64,000 nucleotides of DNA from Actinacidiphila acididurans (GCF_016918855.1 NZ_JADKYB010000019.1:62001-126000), one strand, 5' to 3'. Positions 26,384 to 35,881 are shown, counted from the first letter of the stretch. Numbers and translations are program-made. Notes: a model not told the origin generated them from the sequence alone.

Positions 26384-26583
26384 CTGCCGCAACCCCTCTG
26401 TCTTCCGTCGGCCCGCACCGCAAACCCTACAAGAGGGTGCCCGGACGGGGCCCGGGTGGCGTACGATGTTAGACAGAATCCAAAGATAGAAGAAGTCGAA
26501 ACTACAGCAGGGGCGTACTCCGGCGGTGCCCGCGGGCCCGGACGGCACCGGAGGGCGTACCCGAGCCGGCGGGAGAAGCACTG
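26384..26583. promoter_or_regulatory. Divergent intergenic region, XRE gene / MbfA-like gene
   Basis: The 200-base region contains an A/T-rich core at 26460-26515 (gatgttagacagaatccaaagatagaagaagtcgaaac is split here into TTAGACAGAATCC and AAAGATAGAAG), with a TACGAT -10-like hexamer at 26462-26467. I cannot see a clean Fur- or DtxR-type palindrome. Confidence 0.4.
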
Positions 26584-27774
26584 ATGAGTCTCCAGACCCC
26601 CGACACCGACACCACCCCGTCCGGCGGCGCCGCACCGGACCCGCGCGGCGACCGGCAGGCCGCCGCCCGGTTCCGGGCCGCACTGGACGCCGAACGCCGC
26701 AGTGCGGCTCTGTACCGGGGCCTGGCGGCGGCCGCCGACCCCGACCGGCGGCAGATCTTCCTGGAACTGGCCGCCGTCGAGGAGCGGCACGCCGCGCACT
26801 GGGCCGCCAGGCTGACCGCGCTCGGCCGGCCCGTCCCCGCGCCCGGCCGGTCCGGCCTGCGCACCCGGCTGCTGACCCTGCTGGCCCGCAGGTTCTCCGT
26901 GGACACCGTGCTGCCGATGGTCGAGCGGGCCGAGCGGGCCGACGCCGGGCTCTACGAGGGCGACCCGGAGGCCACCGCCGCGATGGCCGCCGACGAGCGC
27001 TCGCACGCCCGGGTGATCACCGGGCTGCGGAAGCAGGGCGGCCGGCCCGAGCCCGCCGACGGCGGCCGCGGCATCGTACGGCGCGAGCGCTGGCACCGCA
27101 GCGACCGCTCCGGCGCGCTGCGGGCGGCGGTCTTCGGCGTCAACGACGGCCTGGTCTCCAACGCCTCGCTGGTCATGGGCTTCGCCGGATCCGGCGCCGC
27201 CGCCCGCACCGTGCTGTTCGCGGGCGTGGCCGGACTGCTGGCCGGCGCGTTCTCGATGGCGGCCGGCGAATACGTGTCGGTACGCAGCCAGCGGGAGGCG
27301 TACGAGCGCGAGATAGCCCTGGAGGCGGAGGAACTGCGCGAGGACCCGGAGTCGGAGGCCGAGGAACTCGCCCTGATCTACCGGGCCAAGGGGCTGCCGG
27401 CCGAGGACGCGCGGAACATCGCGGCGACCATCATGAAGGACCGGGACACCGCCCTGGAAACCATGGCCCGCGAGGAACTCGGCCTGGACCCGGACGAGTT
27501 GGGCTCGCCGTGGTCGGCGGCCGTCTCCAGCCTGTTCGCCTTCGCGCTCGGTGCGGTGGTGGTCGTGCTGCCGTACGTGTTCGGCAGCGGCGCCGCCGCC
27601 CTGGGCACCGCGGTCGGCCTGGCGGCCGGCGCTCTGTTCACCGTCGGCGCCGTCATCGGCCTGGTCAACGGCAAGGCCCCGCTGCGGGCCGGCGCCCGGC
27701 AGCTCCTGGTCGGCGGCGGCGCGGCGCTCGCGGTGTACGGCATCGGCCACCTGATCGGCAACGGCGCGGCCTGA
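26584..27774 (+). CDS. MbfA-like membrane protein: ferritin-like domain fused to VIT1/CCC1 transporter
   Basis: The 396-residue fusion has an N-terminal four-helix ferritin/rubrerythrin-like domain (residues 25-150) with the diiron motif pieces ERRSAALYRGLA, ELAAVEERHAAHW and DERSHARVI. The C-terminal VIT1/CCC1 domain has about five membrane segments and the family blocks GALRAAVFGVNDGLVSNASLVMGFAG, FSMAAGEYVSVRSQ and the acidic cytoplasmic stretch REDPESEAEELALIYRAKGL. Such proteins (MbfA) export or sequester Fe(II) and protect against peroxide. ATG 26584 has GGAGAAG upstream. The iron ligands E and ExxH appear intact. The divergent XRE gene may regulate it. Confidence 0.9.
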   Translation: MSLQTPDTDTTPSGGAAPDPRGDRQAAARFRAALDAERRSAALYRGLAAAADPDRRQIFLELAAVEERHAAHWAARLTALGRPVPAPGRSGLRTRLLTLLARRFSVDTVLPMVERAERADAGLYEGDPEATAAMAADERSHARVITGLRKQGGRPEPADGGRGIVRRERWHRSDRSGALRAAVFGVNDGLVSNASLVMGFAGSGAAARTVLFAGVAGLLAGAFSMAAGEYVSVRSQREAYEREIALEAEELREDPESEAEELALIYRAKGLPAEDARNIAATIMKDRDTALETMAREELGLDPDELGSPWSAAVSSLFAFALGAVVVVLPYVFGSGAAALGTAVGLAAGALFTVGAVIGLVNGKAPLRAGARQLLVGGGAALAVYGIGHLIGNGAA

Positions 27775-27783
27775 CCCGCGCCC

Positions 27784-27822
27784 GACGACACGGCGCCGCC
27801 CGCCCCGGGTGGCGCCGTCGTC
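27784..27822 (+). terminator. Hairpin terminator after the MbfA-like gene
   Basis: The arms GACGACaCGGCGCC (27784-27797) and GGCGCCGTCGTC (27811-27822) pair with one bulged base around a 13-base loop, ten bases after the stop. There is no U tract, as is usual in streptomycetes. Confidence 0.65.
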
Positions 27823-27970
27823 ATGCGTACGCGAGGGGCGCCGGTCCCCCGAACGGTTCCCCCCGGTGGCCGCGCCGCGGACCGTGCCGTGTAGTGGGCG
27901 TGAGCGGCCCCGGGTGAGGCGGGAGCGCCGCGGCCGCCTGCCCCAGGCGGACGGATCCGAGGGAGTTCTC

Positions 27971-28579
27971 ATGAAGCACACCCGAGTTCGTGCCGCCGTC
28001 GGCGGAATCGTGCTGGCCGCCGCGGCGACCACGGCCTGCTCCACCGACAGCGGCGGATCGGCGGCCGCGCCCACCGCGTCCCCGTCCGACACCGGTACGT
28101 ACGCGCCGGCCGACGTGGCGCACGAGGCCACCACCTCGCCCACCACCTCGCCCGGCGCGACCGGCACCGGTCCCAGTGCGACCGTCACGACCAAGTCGGT
28201 GCCGCTGGGTACGGTCCTCGTCAACAACAGGGGCCGGACCCTGTACGTCTTCCAGAAGGACACGACCAGCACCTCCACCTGCACCGGAACCTGCGCCGCG
28301 ACCTGGCCGCCCCTGCTGACCAGCGGCAAGCCGGCGGCCACCGGCGGCGTCAAGAGCAACCTGCTGTCGACCAGCACGCGCAGCGGCGGCGCCAAGCAGG
28401 TGACCTACAACGGCCACCCGCTCTACATGTTCAGCGGCGACAAGACGGCCGGGCAGACCAACGGTCAGGGCCTCACCGCCTTCGGCGCCAAGTGGTACGT
28501 CCTGGGCACCAACGGCAAGCAGATCACCAAGACGTCGTCGTCGGCGTCGCCCACCAGCGGCACCAGCGGCGGTTACTGA
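27971..28579 (+). CDS. Secreted lipoprotein with COG4315-type repeats
   Basis: The 202-residue protein has a lipoprotein signal (HTRVRAAVGGIVLAAAATTAC, probable lipid-modified C23), then a Ser/Thr/Pro/Gly-rich linker of about 50 residues. Two copies of the predicted lipoprotein repeat PF03640 follow: LGTVLVNNRGRTLYVFQKD with CTGTCAATWPPLL, and VTYNGHPLYMFSGDKTAGQTNGQG with FGAKWYVLG. The repeat is widespread in actinobacterial envelope proteins; function is unclear, though some bind haem or sit near redox proteins. The second unit lacks the cysteine pair of the first. ATG 27971 has GGGAG six bases upstream. Confidence 0.88.
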   Translation: MKHTRVRAAVGGIVLAAAATTACSTDSGGSAAAPTASPSDTGTYAPADVAHEATTSPTTSPGATGTGPSATVTTKSVPLGTVLVNNRGRTLYVFQKDTTSTSTCTGTCAATWPPLLTSGKPAATGGVKSNLLSTSTRSGGAKQVTYNGHPLYMFSGDKTAGQTNGQGLTAFGAKWYVLGTNGKQITKTSSSASPTSGTSGGY

Positions 28580-28639
28580 ACTCCTCGGGCGCTCGCGCTC
28601 CCCGGTGTTCCCGCCGTCCCCCGGCCGGCGGGGCGGGCC

Positions 28640-29449
28640 TCAGCAGCCGTCGCCGCCGGCCGCCGGCACCGTGTCGGGGTGCAGGCCCAGCGTCGCCCGG
28701 AGCAGGAGTTCGTACGCTCGCAGGCCCAGGGCGGGCGAGTACGAGGTGTACTCGTAGCAACCGCCCTGGTGCAGGCCGCCGATGAGGCCGACCACGTACG
28801 TCCAGGGGCTGCCGGGCAGGGCGGTCAGCCAGGGGCTGCCGCTGCTGCCGCCCACGAAGCCGTGGCAGTCGAAGGTCGGGAAGTCGCCGGTCCGGTAGAC
28901 GGTGGTGGCGCAGCGCACCGGCTGGTCGCCGATCCCCGCGTTGTACGCGACGTCGGCGATCCGCTGCCCGGCCGGCGGAGCCTGGCCGAGGACGTTCGCG
29001 CCGGTCACGTCCTGGACGGCGACCGTACGCCCGCCGCGCGGGGCCTTGGCGACCTGGAGGATCGCGTAGTCGTACCGCGGGTCCTGCGAGAGCGTCCACT
29101 GCGGGTCGACGTAGGCGTGGGTCACCGTCCACACGCCGTAGGGGGTGCGGCCGGCGTCGTATCCGGGGGCGAACAGCCAGCCGGCGGCGGTGCCGGACAG
29201 GCAGTGCGCGGCGGCGAGCAGCAGGTCGTGGCGGGGGCTGGCGACGACGCTGGCGGTGCAACTGTGGGCGTGGCCGAGGCCGTCGGCGAAGAGCGGGCCG
29301 ACCGTGGGCGTGCCGTCGAAGGGGGCCGCGGTGGGCGTCCCGGGCGGCGCGGGCGGATCGGCGGTGGCGGGCCCGGCCGACCAGGTCCCGAGGGCCACGA
29401 GGGCGACAGCGAGCAGCCCGGTCAGCGTCGCCCTGACGAACCTCGGCAT
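28640..29449 (-). CDS. Secreted trypsin-like serine protease
   Basis: The 269-residue S1-family protein has a Sec signal peptide (LTGLLAVALVALGTWSAGPATA). The catalytic triad is visible: His in LLAAAHCLSG, Asp in RYDYAILQV, and Ser in GFVGGSSGSPWL. Cysteines CTAS/AHC form the usual histidine-loop disulphide, and VRCATTV with TFDC another. It resembles actinobacterial V8/trypsin-like endopeptidases without a long propeptide. ATG 29449 starts it; the ribosome site is weak. It lies downstream of the GH3 gene on the same strand, but a hairpin at 29572-29614 separates them. Confidence 0.88.
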   Translation of the reverse strand: MPRFVRATLTGLLAVALVALGTWSAGPATADPPAPPGTPTAAPFDGTPTVGPLFADGLGHAHSCTASVVASPRHDLLLAAAHCLSGTAAGWLFAPGYDAGRTPYGVWTVTHAYVDPQWTLSQDPRYDYAILQVAKAPRGGRTVAVQDVTGANVLGQAPPAGQRIADVAYNAGIGDQPVRCATTVYRTGDFPTFDCHGFVGGSSGSPWLTALPGSPWTYVVGLIGGLHQGGCYEYTSYSPALGLRAYELLLRATLGLHPDTVPAAGGDGC

Positions 29450-29571
29450 GATGTGCGAAACCCCTCGTCGGTACGGGCGCCCGCCGACGGGCGTTGACCA
29501 GCCGTTCCTACCGGTCCCGGCGCACGGTCCGCAAGCCCCGCCGGAGCCGTGACGCGGTGCGGCAGGAACAC

Positions 29572-29614
29572 GTACGGCCGGCCCGCGGGCACGAGGACCC
29601 GGGACCGGCCGTAC
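29572..29614 (-). terminator. Inverted repeat between the GH3 and protease genes
   Basis: The ten-base arms GTACGGCCGG (29572-29581) and CCGGCCGTAC (29605-29614) pair perfectly around a C/G-rich loop that can itself pair (CCCG/CGGG). It sits 58 bases downstream of the GH3 stop on the minus strand and is probably its terminator. Confidence 0.65.
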
Positions 29615-29632
29615 GAGAGGTGTGCGGGAGCC

Positions 29633-29669
29633 GTGCGGTCAGGACGTGCGGTCAGGACGTGCGGTCAGG
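29633..29669. repeat. 13-bp tandem repeat at the GH3 3' end
   Basis: GTGCGGTCAGGAC occurs at 29633-29645 and 29646-29658, with an 11-base partial copy to 29669. It directly abuts the stop codon (29672-29674) of the GH3 gene. Confidence 0.8.
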
Positions 29670-29671
29670 GC

Positions 29672-32470
29672 TCATACCGGCGGCTTCCAGACCTGGTTGG
29701 CGCCACCGTTGCAGTCCCAGATCTGCACCTGCGTGCCGTTGGTGGTGGACAGGTTGGTGTCGTCCAGGCACCGGCCGGAGTTGGGGTTGCGCAGCGAGCC
29801 GTTGGCCTGGCGCTGCCACACCTGCGCGACCGTGCCGTTGCAGGAGTAGAGGTCGACCAGGGTGCCGTTGGCGGTGCCCGCGGCCTTCACGTCCAGGCAC
29901 TTGCCGGCCGCCCGGATCGTGCCGTCGGACTGCTCGGCCCAGGCCTGCCCGTTGGTGCCGTTGCAGGAGTAGACCTCGGCCTTGGTGCCGTCGGTGTTGT
30001 TGTCGCCGGCCACGTCCAGGCACAGGCCCTGGTAGCCGACGAGCGGAAGGGCGGGGGTGGCGTCGGCGGGCACGACGGTCCACAGGAAGGTCGTCACGCC
30101 CTGCGCCCCGGCCGCGTCCCGGGCGGTGACGTCCACGGTGTACGTGCCCGGCTGGCTCGGGGTGCCGGTGATCTGGCCGCCGGTGGAGATCGACGTGCCC
30201 GGGGGCAGTCCGGTGGCGCTGAACGCGGGGGTCTGGCCCGCGGTGGTGTCCTGCGCCGCGACCTGCACCGAGACGGCCGTGCCGGCCAGGCCCTCCTGGG
30301 CGCCGGGGTTGGTGACGGTCAGCGGCTTCCCGAGCTGCGCGGAGGTGACGTTCAGGGTGCCGGTCAGCGGGAGGTTCGCCGCGGAGTCGCCGACCGCGAC
30401 GGTGTACGTGCCGGTGGCGGTGGTCCAGGCGTTGGCGGTGGCGTCGTAGGCGGACAGGGCGCGCTGGGTCAGCGGGAAGGTGACGGTCTGGCTGGCGCCG
30501 GGCTGGAGGGTGACCCGGGCGAAGCCCTGGAGCTGCTTGGGCGGTTCGCCGGCGGAGGCGGGCTGGCTGACGTAGAGCTGCGCCACGTCCGAGCCGGCCC
30601 GGGTGCCGGTGTTGGTGACGGTCGCGGTCACGGTGGCGGTGCCGCCGGCCGCGAGGGTGCCCACCTGGAGGTTGCTGAAGGCGAAGCCGGTGTACGACAG
30701 GCCGTACCCGAACGGGAACAGCGGGGTCAGGTGGTTGGCGTCGTACCACCGGTAGCCGACGTCCACGCCCTCGCTGTACTGCACGGTGCCGCCGCTGCCC
30801 GGCCACTGCGCGGTGGTGTGGGCGGGCACCTGGGACAGGGACGTCGGGAAGGTGACCGGCAGGTGCCCCGACGGGTTGGTGTCGCCGAACAGCAGGGACG
30901 CGATGGCGGTGCCGTCGCCCTGGCCGGAGTACCAGGCCTCCAGGACGCCCTTGACGGAGCCGGCCCAGGGCATGGTGACCGCGGAGCCGGTGTTCAGCAC
31001 GACCACGGTGTTGGGGTTGGCGGCGGCGACCGCCGAGATCAGGTTGTTCTGGGCGCTGGACAGGTCGATGCCGCCCAGGTCGCTGCCCTCGGACTCGAAG
31101 TCGCTGACGAAGACGACCGCGACGTTCGCGGCGGCCGCGGCGCTGGCGGCCGAGCTGGTGCTGGAGCCGTTGTTGTACGTGACGGTGGCGCCGCTGCCGG
31201 CCCGGGCCTGGATGCCCTGCAACGGGGTGACGGTGCCGCTGGAGTTGACGGCCGCGCTGCCGCCGCCCGCGCTCTGGACGCTGGTGGAGGCGTCGGCGCC
31301 GATCACCGCGATGGACTTGGTGGCGGAAGTGAACGGCAGGACGTTGCCGCTGTTCTTCAGCAGCACCGTGCCCTCGGCGGCGAGTTGCGTCGCCGAGTTC
31401 TGGTTCGCGGTGGAGGTGGCGGTCTGCGCGGGCGATCCGCTGGGCGCCTTGTCGAACAGGCCGAACGCGAACATCTCGGTCAGCACGCGGGAGGTCATCG
31501 TGTTGAGCGTGGTCTGGCTGACCTGGCCGGAGTTGACGGCGTTGGTCAGCGCGCTGCCGTAGAAGCCGTCGTTGCCGGGCATGTCCTGGTCCAGCCCGGA
31601 GTTCGCGGAGGCCGCGGTGGAGTGCGTGGCGCCCCAGTCGGAGGTGACGAAGCCCTGGAAGCCGAACTGCTGCCGCAGCGCGGAGTTCAGCAGCGTCGGG
31701 TTCTGGCAGGCGTAGGTGCCGTTGACCGTGCTGTAGGAGCACATCACGGAGGAGGCGGCGCCCTGCTGGACCGCGTCCTGGAAGGCGGGCAGGTAGATCT
31801 CCTGCAGCGCCTTGGCGCCGATCACCGCGTTGTCCGAGGTGGTGTTGCGGTTGGTCTCCTGGTTGTACACCGCCAGGTGCTTGACCTGCGCCATCACTCC
31901 GGTGGACTGCACGCCCCGGATGTTCGCGGCACCGAGTTGGCCGTTCAGGTACGGGTCCTCGCCCACCGACTCGAACGCCCGGCCCCAGCGCGGGTCCCGG
32001 TCGATGTTGATGGTCGGGCCCAGGTCGATCGTGGTGCCCTTCGCGGCCTCCTCGGCGCCGATCAGGGCGCCGTACCGCTGCTCCGCGGCGGTGTCCCAGG
32101 TGGCGGCGAGCGCGACGGGCGCGGGCAGTTGGGTGACGCCGGTCATGCCGTCGGCGACACCCGCCGGGCCGTCCTCCAGGTTGATCGCGGGGATGCACAG
32201 TGAGCCGATCGCCGGGGTGAACCCGACGTAGCTGGACCCGCCGGAGCCGGTGGCGAGCTGCACCTTCTGCGCGGTGGTCATCTTGGCCAGCACCTGGCCG
32301 ACCCGCTGCGGGATCGGCGCGGTGGAGTGCACCCAGGGACAGGCGGCCGGGACCGCCGCGCTCGCCGCGGGCGCGCCCACCGCCGCGAGCAGCCCGGAGC
32401 CGCCCGCGATCAGGGCGAGCGCGGCCATCACCGCTGTTCGCCGTCGTTTGGGCATACGGAAGCTGCGCAC
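29672..32470 (-). CDS. Secreted GH3 beta-glucosidase with C-terminal CBM13
   Basis: The 932-residue exoglycosidase has a Sec signal peptide cleaved after ASA (near 38). The GH3 N-terminal barrel shows PAINLEDGPAGVAD, DLGPTINIDRDPRWGRAFESVGEDP, VKHLAVYNQETNRN and the nucleophile Asp in GFVTSDWGATHS. The GH3 C-terminal domain has SDFESEGSDL with the likely acid/base Glu, and PWAGSVKGVLEAWYSGQGDG. A fibronectin-III-like domain, a putative Ig domain (FSATGLPPGTSIS) and a ricin-B CBM13 with three QxW repeats (GQAW, AQVW, NQVW) follow. GTG 32470 has GGAGG five bases upstream. It should act on beta-glucosides of polysaccharide outside the cell. Confidence 0.92.
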   Translation of the reverse strand: MRSFRMPKRRRTAVMAALALIAGGSGLLAAVGAPAASAAVPAACPWVHSTAPIPQRVGQVLAKMTTAQKVQLATGSGGSSYVGFTPAIGSLCIPAINLEDGPAGVADGMTGVTQLPAPVALAATWDTAAEQRYGALIGAEEAAKGTTIDLGPTINIDRDPRWGRAFESVGEDPYLNGQLGAANIRGVQSTGVMAQVKHLAVYNQETNRNTTSDNAVIGAKALQEIYLPAFQDAVQQGAASSVMCSYSTVNGTYACQNPTLLNSALRQQFGFQGFVTSDWGATHSTAASANSGLDQDMPGNDGFYGSALTNAVNSGQVSQTTLNTMTSRVLTEMFAFGLFDKAPSGSPAQTATSTANQNSATQLAAEGTVLLKNSGNVLPFTSATKSIAVIGADASTSVQSAGGGSAAVNSSGTVTPLQGIQARAGSGATVTYNNGSSTSSAASAAAAANVAVVFVSDFESEGSDLGGIDLSSAQNNLISAVAAANPNTVVVLNTGSAVTMPWAGSVKGVLEAWYSGQGDGTAIASLLFGDTNPSGHLPVTFPTSLSQVPAHTTAQWPGSGGTVQYSEGVDVGYRWYDANHLTPLFPFGYGLSYTGFAFSNLQVGTLAAGGTATVTATVTNTGTRAGSDVAQLYVSQPASAGEPPKQLQGFARVTLQPGASQTVTFPLTQRALSAYDATANAWTTATGTYTVAVGDSAANLPLTGTLNVTSAQLGKPLTVTNPGAQEGLAGTAVSVQVAAQDTTAGQTPAFSATGLPPGTSISTGGQITGTPSQPGTYTVDVTARDAAGAQGVTTFLWTVVPADATPALPLVGYQGLCLDVAGDNNTDGTKAEVYSCNGTNGQAWAEQSDGTIRAAGKCLDVKAAGTANGTLVDLYSCNGTVAQVWQRQANGSLRNPNSGRCLDDTNLSTTNGTQVQIWDCNGGANQVWKPPV

Positions 32471-32716
32471 GATGCCTCCAGATCTGAGGCCGGCCCGGAA
32501 CGTTGAACGCGCCCGGAACCGGGTGCTGGTGGGGGGAAGTCAGGTGCCCGTACACGTTTCCGGAAGGATTGAACCGGTGCCGCGGTACGCGGTCAAGGTC
32601 CGGACCAATCGAAAGTGAAAAGCGGCGAAAAGCGCGGCCGCCGGAGCCACGAGGGCGTCCGGCGGCCGCTGGGATCCAGTGGGATCAGTGCCAGGGGTTA
32701 TTACCAGGGCGACCTG
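32471..32716. other. Intergenic region GH3 / GH92
   Basis: These 246 bases contain the GH3 upstream region and the GH92 3' flank. An imperfect inverted repeat near 32635-32665 (CGGCCGCCGG...CCGGCGGCCGC) could terminate GH92 transcription on the minus strand. I see no gene and no operator like the one upstream of GH92. Confidence 0.45.
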
Positions 32717-35700
32717 TCAGTTGTCGTCCGGGCACAGGTGGAGCGCCAGCACGTTCCCGCCGCTCACCGCGACGTGGACACGGCCGAGGGCGCCGGTGTC
32801 ACCGCCGTTGGCGACGCGGAAGTCGGTGCCGGCGTTCTCGCCGTTGCCGAAGGCCGCGTCGTCCACCGTGAAGGTCGCGGTCTTCCAGGTGTCGGTGCCG
32901 GTCTTCTGGACCGCCGGGGTGGACTTGTAGTGGTTGCCCACGGCGTCGTACTGCAGGCTCCAGTTACCGGTGCCGTGGTCGTAGTAGTCGATCGTGACGG
33001 TGGCGTGGTACGTGCCGCCGGGCACGATCGTGTTGTTGATGTCGAAGTACTCGTACGGCGACCCGGGCGTGGTGGAGCGTCCGGACCGGCCGCCGAGGGT
33101 GACCGCGACGGTGTGGCCGTCGCCGTTGTCGCGCAGCCGCAGCCCGCACTCGGTGTCGGTGGTGCCGAGCGTGTCGCAGGCGGTGGCGGTGGCGTCCGCG
33201 GCGGGCACCGTGATCACGACCGCGCCGCCGGGCAGGCTCACCCCGGAGTCGGTGGTGAACGCGACCTTGACCGGGTGGTAGCCGGACGGGGTGCCCGCGG
33301 CCACGGCGATGGTCACCGGCACCTGGGCGGTGGCCGCGCCGGTCAGGTCCAGCGTGCCCGAGGACGGGGTGACGGTCACGCCGGGGACGTCCGAGGTGGC
33401 CGTCCAGTGCACCTTGCCGGCGTGCCCGGCGAGCTGCGAGACGCCGACCGTGCCGGGCAGGCTGGTGCCGCCGGGGGCGAGCTGGTTGCCGGTCGGGGTC
33501 AGGTAGCCGACCGCGGGGACCTCGTGGGCCCGGTACGACGGCGGGGCGTCCTGCGGCGCGGTGCCGCGGTGGGTGTTGGGCTGGGTGGACAGGTCGAACC
33601 GCAGGTTGCCGCCGTCGGTGGCGAAGGAGTCGGGCAGCGCGTTGTGGTCGTACCGCTTCCCGCCGAGCGTCATCGAGGTCACGTAGGGCGCGTCGTCCGC
33701 GGCCTTCGGGGCCTGGATGGTGATGGTGTGCCCGGTGCCGAGCTTGATCACGGCGTGCTTGACCAGCGGGCTGTTCAGGGCGATCGTCGGCGTGCCGGGG
33801 GTGGCCGGCATCATGCCGAGCGCGGCCCACACGTACTCCGAGGACAGGGCGCCGTTGTCGTCGTTGCCGGGCAGTCCGTCGGGGGCCGTGGTGAACAGCT
33901 GGGTCTCGAAGCGCCGGGTGACCTCCTGGGTCTTCCAGGGCTGGCCCACGTAGTCGTAGACCCACGGCGCGGTGGTGTCGATCTCGTTGCCGGCCCAGTC
34001 GTAGGGGGCGTTGCCACCCGCGTTGAGCTGGGAGAAGAAGTCGTCCAGCCGCGGGATCACCTTCGCCGGGCCACCCATCGCGGCCACCAGGCCGGCCAGG
34101 TCCTGCTGGACCGAGAAGTTGTACTGGGCGGCGTTGCCCTCGTCGTAGCCGTCCTGGCCGAAGGCCCCGGCCGGCGGGGTCTGGAAGCCGGGACCTGCCG
34201 GGAAGGCGCCGTTGTCGTCACGCGGGCGCAGGTAGCCGGTGCTCGGGTCGAAGATGTTCTGCCAGTTCTGGCCGCGCGCGGCGTAGGTGTCGGCGGTGGT
34301 GTGGTCGCCGATCGCCGAGGCGAGCTGGGAGATCGTGAAGTCGTCCAGCGCCCATTCCAGGGTCTCCGAGGCGCCCTGCAGGCCGTGGTCGCCCTGCGAG
34401 TTGGCGTCGTTGGGCGCGTAGCCGAGCTTGACGTAGTCCTCCACGCCGGGCCGCTCCACCCAGCCCCAGCCGACCTTCTCGGAGTGGTTGGCGGCCTTCT
34501 CCATGATCGGCAGGGCGTCGCGGATGTCCACGTCCTTGGCGCCGTAGGCGACGTACTGCGCGAACAGCGGTACGCCGTTGTCGCCGTTCATCACGTTGCC
34601 GGTCATGTTCTGCGAGGGCCACTTGGGCCACCAGCCGCCCTGCTGCTGGGCGTCGCGCAGCAGCGAGTTGGCCATGTCGCCGGCCTTGTCGGGGTAGAGC
34701 ATGGTCTGCAGCGGGGCCAGCGAGCGGTAGATGTCCCAGTCGGAGAAGGTCGCGTACTGGGTGTGGCCCGCGGGCACCTGGTGCACCACGTTGTCGAAGC
34801 CGATGTAGCGGCCGTCGACGTCGTTGAACACGCTCGGCGACTGGAAGCTGTGGTACAGCGCCGTGTAGAAGGTGGTGAGTTCGTCCGCGGAGGCGCCGCC
34901 CACGTCGACCCGGCGCAGCACGTCGCGCCAGTCCTTGCGGGTCTGGTCCTGCACCTTGGCGACGTCCCAGCCGGGGATCTCGGCGGCCCGGTTGAGCGCG
35001 GCGCCGGCGGTGCTGACGTACGACATGCCGACCTTGGCCGTCACCGTGCGGTCGGAAGAGGTGTCGAAGGTCAGGTACGCGCCGGAGCCCGAGCCGCTCG
35101 CGCTGGAGGCGTCGGGGGTGACCGTGCCGCCCTGCCAGGTACCGTGCGCGGTGAACGGGCGGCTGAACACGATGTCGAAATACATCGTGTACTGGCTGTT
35201 GCTGCACAGCCCGCGCGGGGTGGTGGTGCCCGCGATCTCGTGGTCGTTGACCACGTCCACCTGCGCCTTGAGGTCGCCGCCGAGGCTGGTGCCCGACTTC
35301 ACCAGCACCTGGGCCTGGCTGCCGGCCGGGTACTGGAAGGAGGCGATGCCGGTGCGCTGGGTGGCGCCGAGTTGCACCTGCACGTCGGAGTCGGTGAGGT
35401 GCACCGCGTACGAGCCGGGGGACGCGCTCTCCTCGCTGTGCGTGAAGTGCTCGGTGCGGGCGGCCGGGTCGCTGCCGACCGCGCCGGTGACCGGCAGCAG
35501 CGGGATGTCGCCGAAGGACGAGCAGCCGCCGGAGAAGTGGTCGAGGCTGAACCCGCGGATCGCGGAGTCGTCGTAGTTGTAGCCGGTCCCGCCCGAGGTG
35601 GTGTCCGGGCTGAACTGCATCATGCCGAAGGGCGCGGTCACACCGGGGAAGATGTTCTCCCAGTCCACGCCCTTCTTCGTGCCGATGAAGTTGTTCACGT

Positions 35701-35881
35701 AGGCCGTCGGGTCCGACACCAGCCCATCGCTGCCGGGCGCCGAGGCGGCCACCGCGGCGGCGGGGGCGGTGCCCGCGACCGCCGCGAGCACCGCGACCAC
35801 GGTGCCCGCCCTGCTCCATCGGTTCCATCTTTTACGTGTTCCGCGCAGCCGGTCCGGTCTGCCGGGAAGCCGAAGCGCCAT
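32717..35881 (-). CDS. Secreted GH92 alpha-mannosidase
   Basis: The roughly 1054-residue exo-alpha-mannosidase has an N-terminal signal (SRAGTVVAVLAAVAGTAPAAAVA). The GH92 blocks follow: YVNNFIGTKKGVDWENIFPGVTAPFGMMQFSPDT, GYNYDDSAIRGFSLDHFSGGCSSFGDIPLLP, FSDWDIYRSLAPLQTMLYP, and DGYDEGNAAQYNFSVQQD, whose Glu is the catalytic acid, plus PGNDDNGALSSEYVWAALGMMP. Here blocks over 20 residues are named only to locate them by their short cores NNFIGT, SLDHFSG, DEGNAAQ and GNDDNG. A C-terminal Ig-like region and a CBM-like beta domain extend it. ATG 35881 is chosen; ATG 35935 upstream would overlap the operator. GH92 enzymes trim alpha-1,2/1,3 mannose from fungal mannan or N-glycans. Confidence 0.9.
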   Translation of the reverse strand: MALRLPGRPDRLRGTRKRWNRWSRAGTVVAVLAAVAGTAPAAAVAASAPGSDGLVSDPTAYVNNFIGTKKGVDWENIFPGVTAPFGMMQFSPDTTSGGTGYNYDDSAIRGFSLDHFSGGCSSFGDIPLLPVTGAVGSDPAARTEHFTHSEESASPGSYAVHLTDSDVQVQLGATQRTGIASFQYPAGSQAQVLVKSGTSLGGDLKAQVDVVNDHEIAGTTTPRGLCSNSQYTMYFDIVFSRPFTAHGTWQGGTVTPDASSASGSGSGAYLTFDTSSDRTVTAKVGMSYVSTAGAALNRAAEIPGWDVAKVQDQTRKDWRDVLRRVDVGGASADELTTFYTALYHSFQSPSVFNDVDGRYIGFDNVVHQVPAGHTQYATFSDWDIYRSLAPLQTMLYPDKAGDMANSLLRDAQQQGGWWPKWPSQNMTGNVMNGDNGVPLFAQYVAYGAKDVDIRDALPIMEKAANHSEKVGWGWVERPGVEDYVKLGYAPNDANSQGDHGLQGASETLEWALDDFTISQLASAIGDHTTADTYAARGQNWQNIFDPSTGYLRPRDDNGAFPAGPGFQTPPAGAFGQDGYDEGNAAQYNFSVQQDLAGLVAAMGGPAKVIPRLDDFFSQLNAGGNAPYDWAGNEIDTTAPWVYDYVGQPWKTQEVTRRFETQLFTTAPDGLPGNDDNGALSSEYVWAALGMMPATPGTPTIALNSPLVKHAVIKLGTGHTITIQAPKAADDAPYVTSMTLGGKRYDHNALPDSFATDGGNLRFDLSTQPNTHRGTAPQDAPPSYRAHEVPAVGYLTPTGNQLAPGGTSLPGTVGVSQLAGHAGKVHWTATSDVPGVTVTPSSGTLDLTGAATAQVPVTIAVAAGTPSGYHPVKVAFTTDSGVSLPGGAVVITVPAADATATACDTLGTTDTECGLRLRDNGDGHTVAVTLGGRSGRSTTPGSPYEYFDINNTIVPGGTYHATVTIDYYDHGTGNWSLQYDAVGNHYKSTPAVQKTGTDTWKTATFTVDDAAFGNGENAGTDFRVANGGDTGALGRVHVAVSGGNVLALHLCPDDN

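Noticed and set aside
29549..32203. Long plus-strand open frame opposite the GH3 gene
   Set aside because: It has no ribosome site, and the composition is that of an antisense frame; the GH3 catalytic motifs are on the minus strand.
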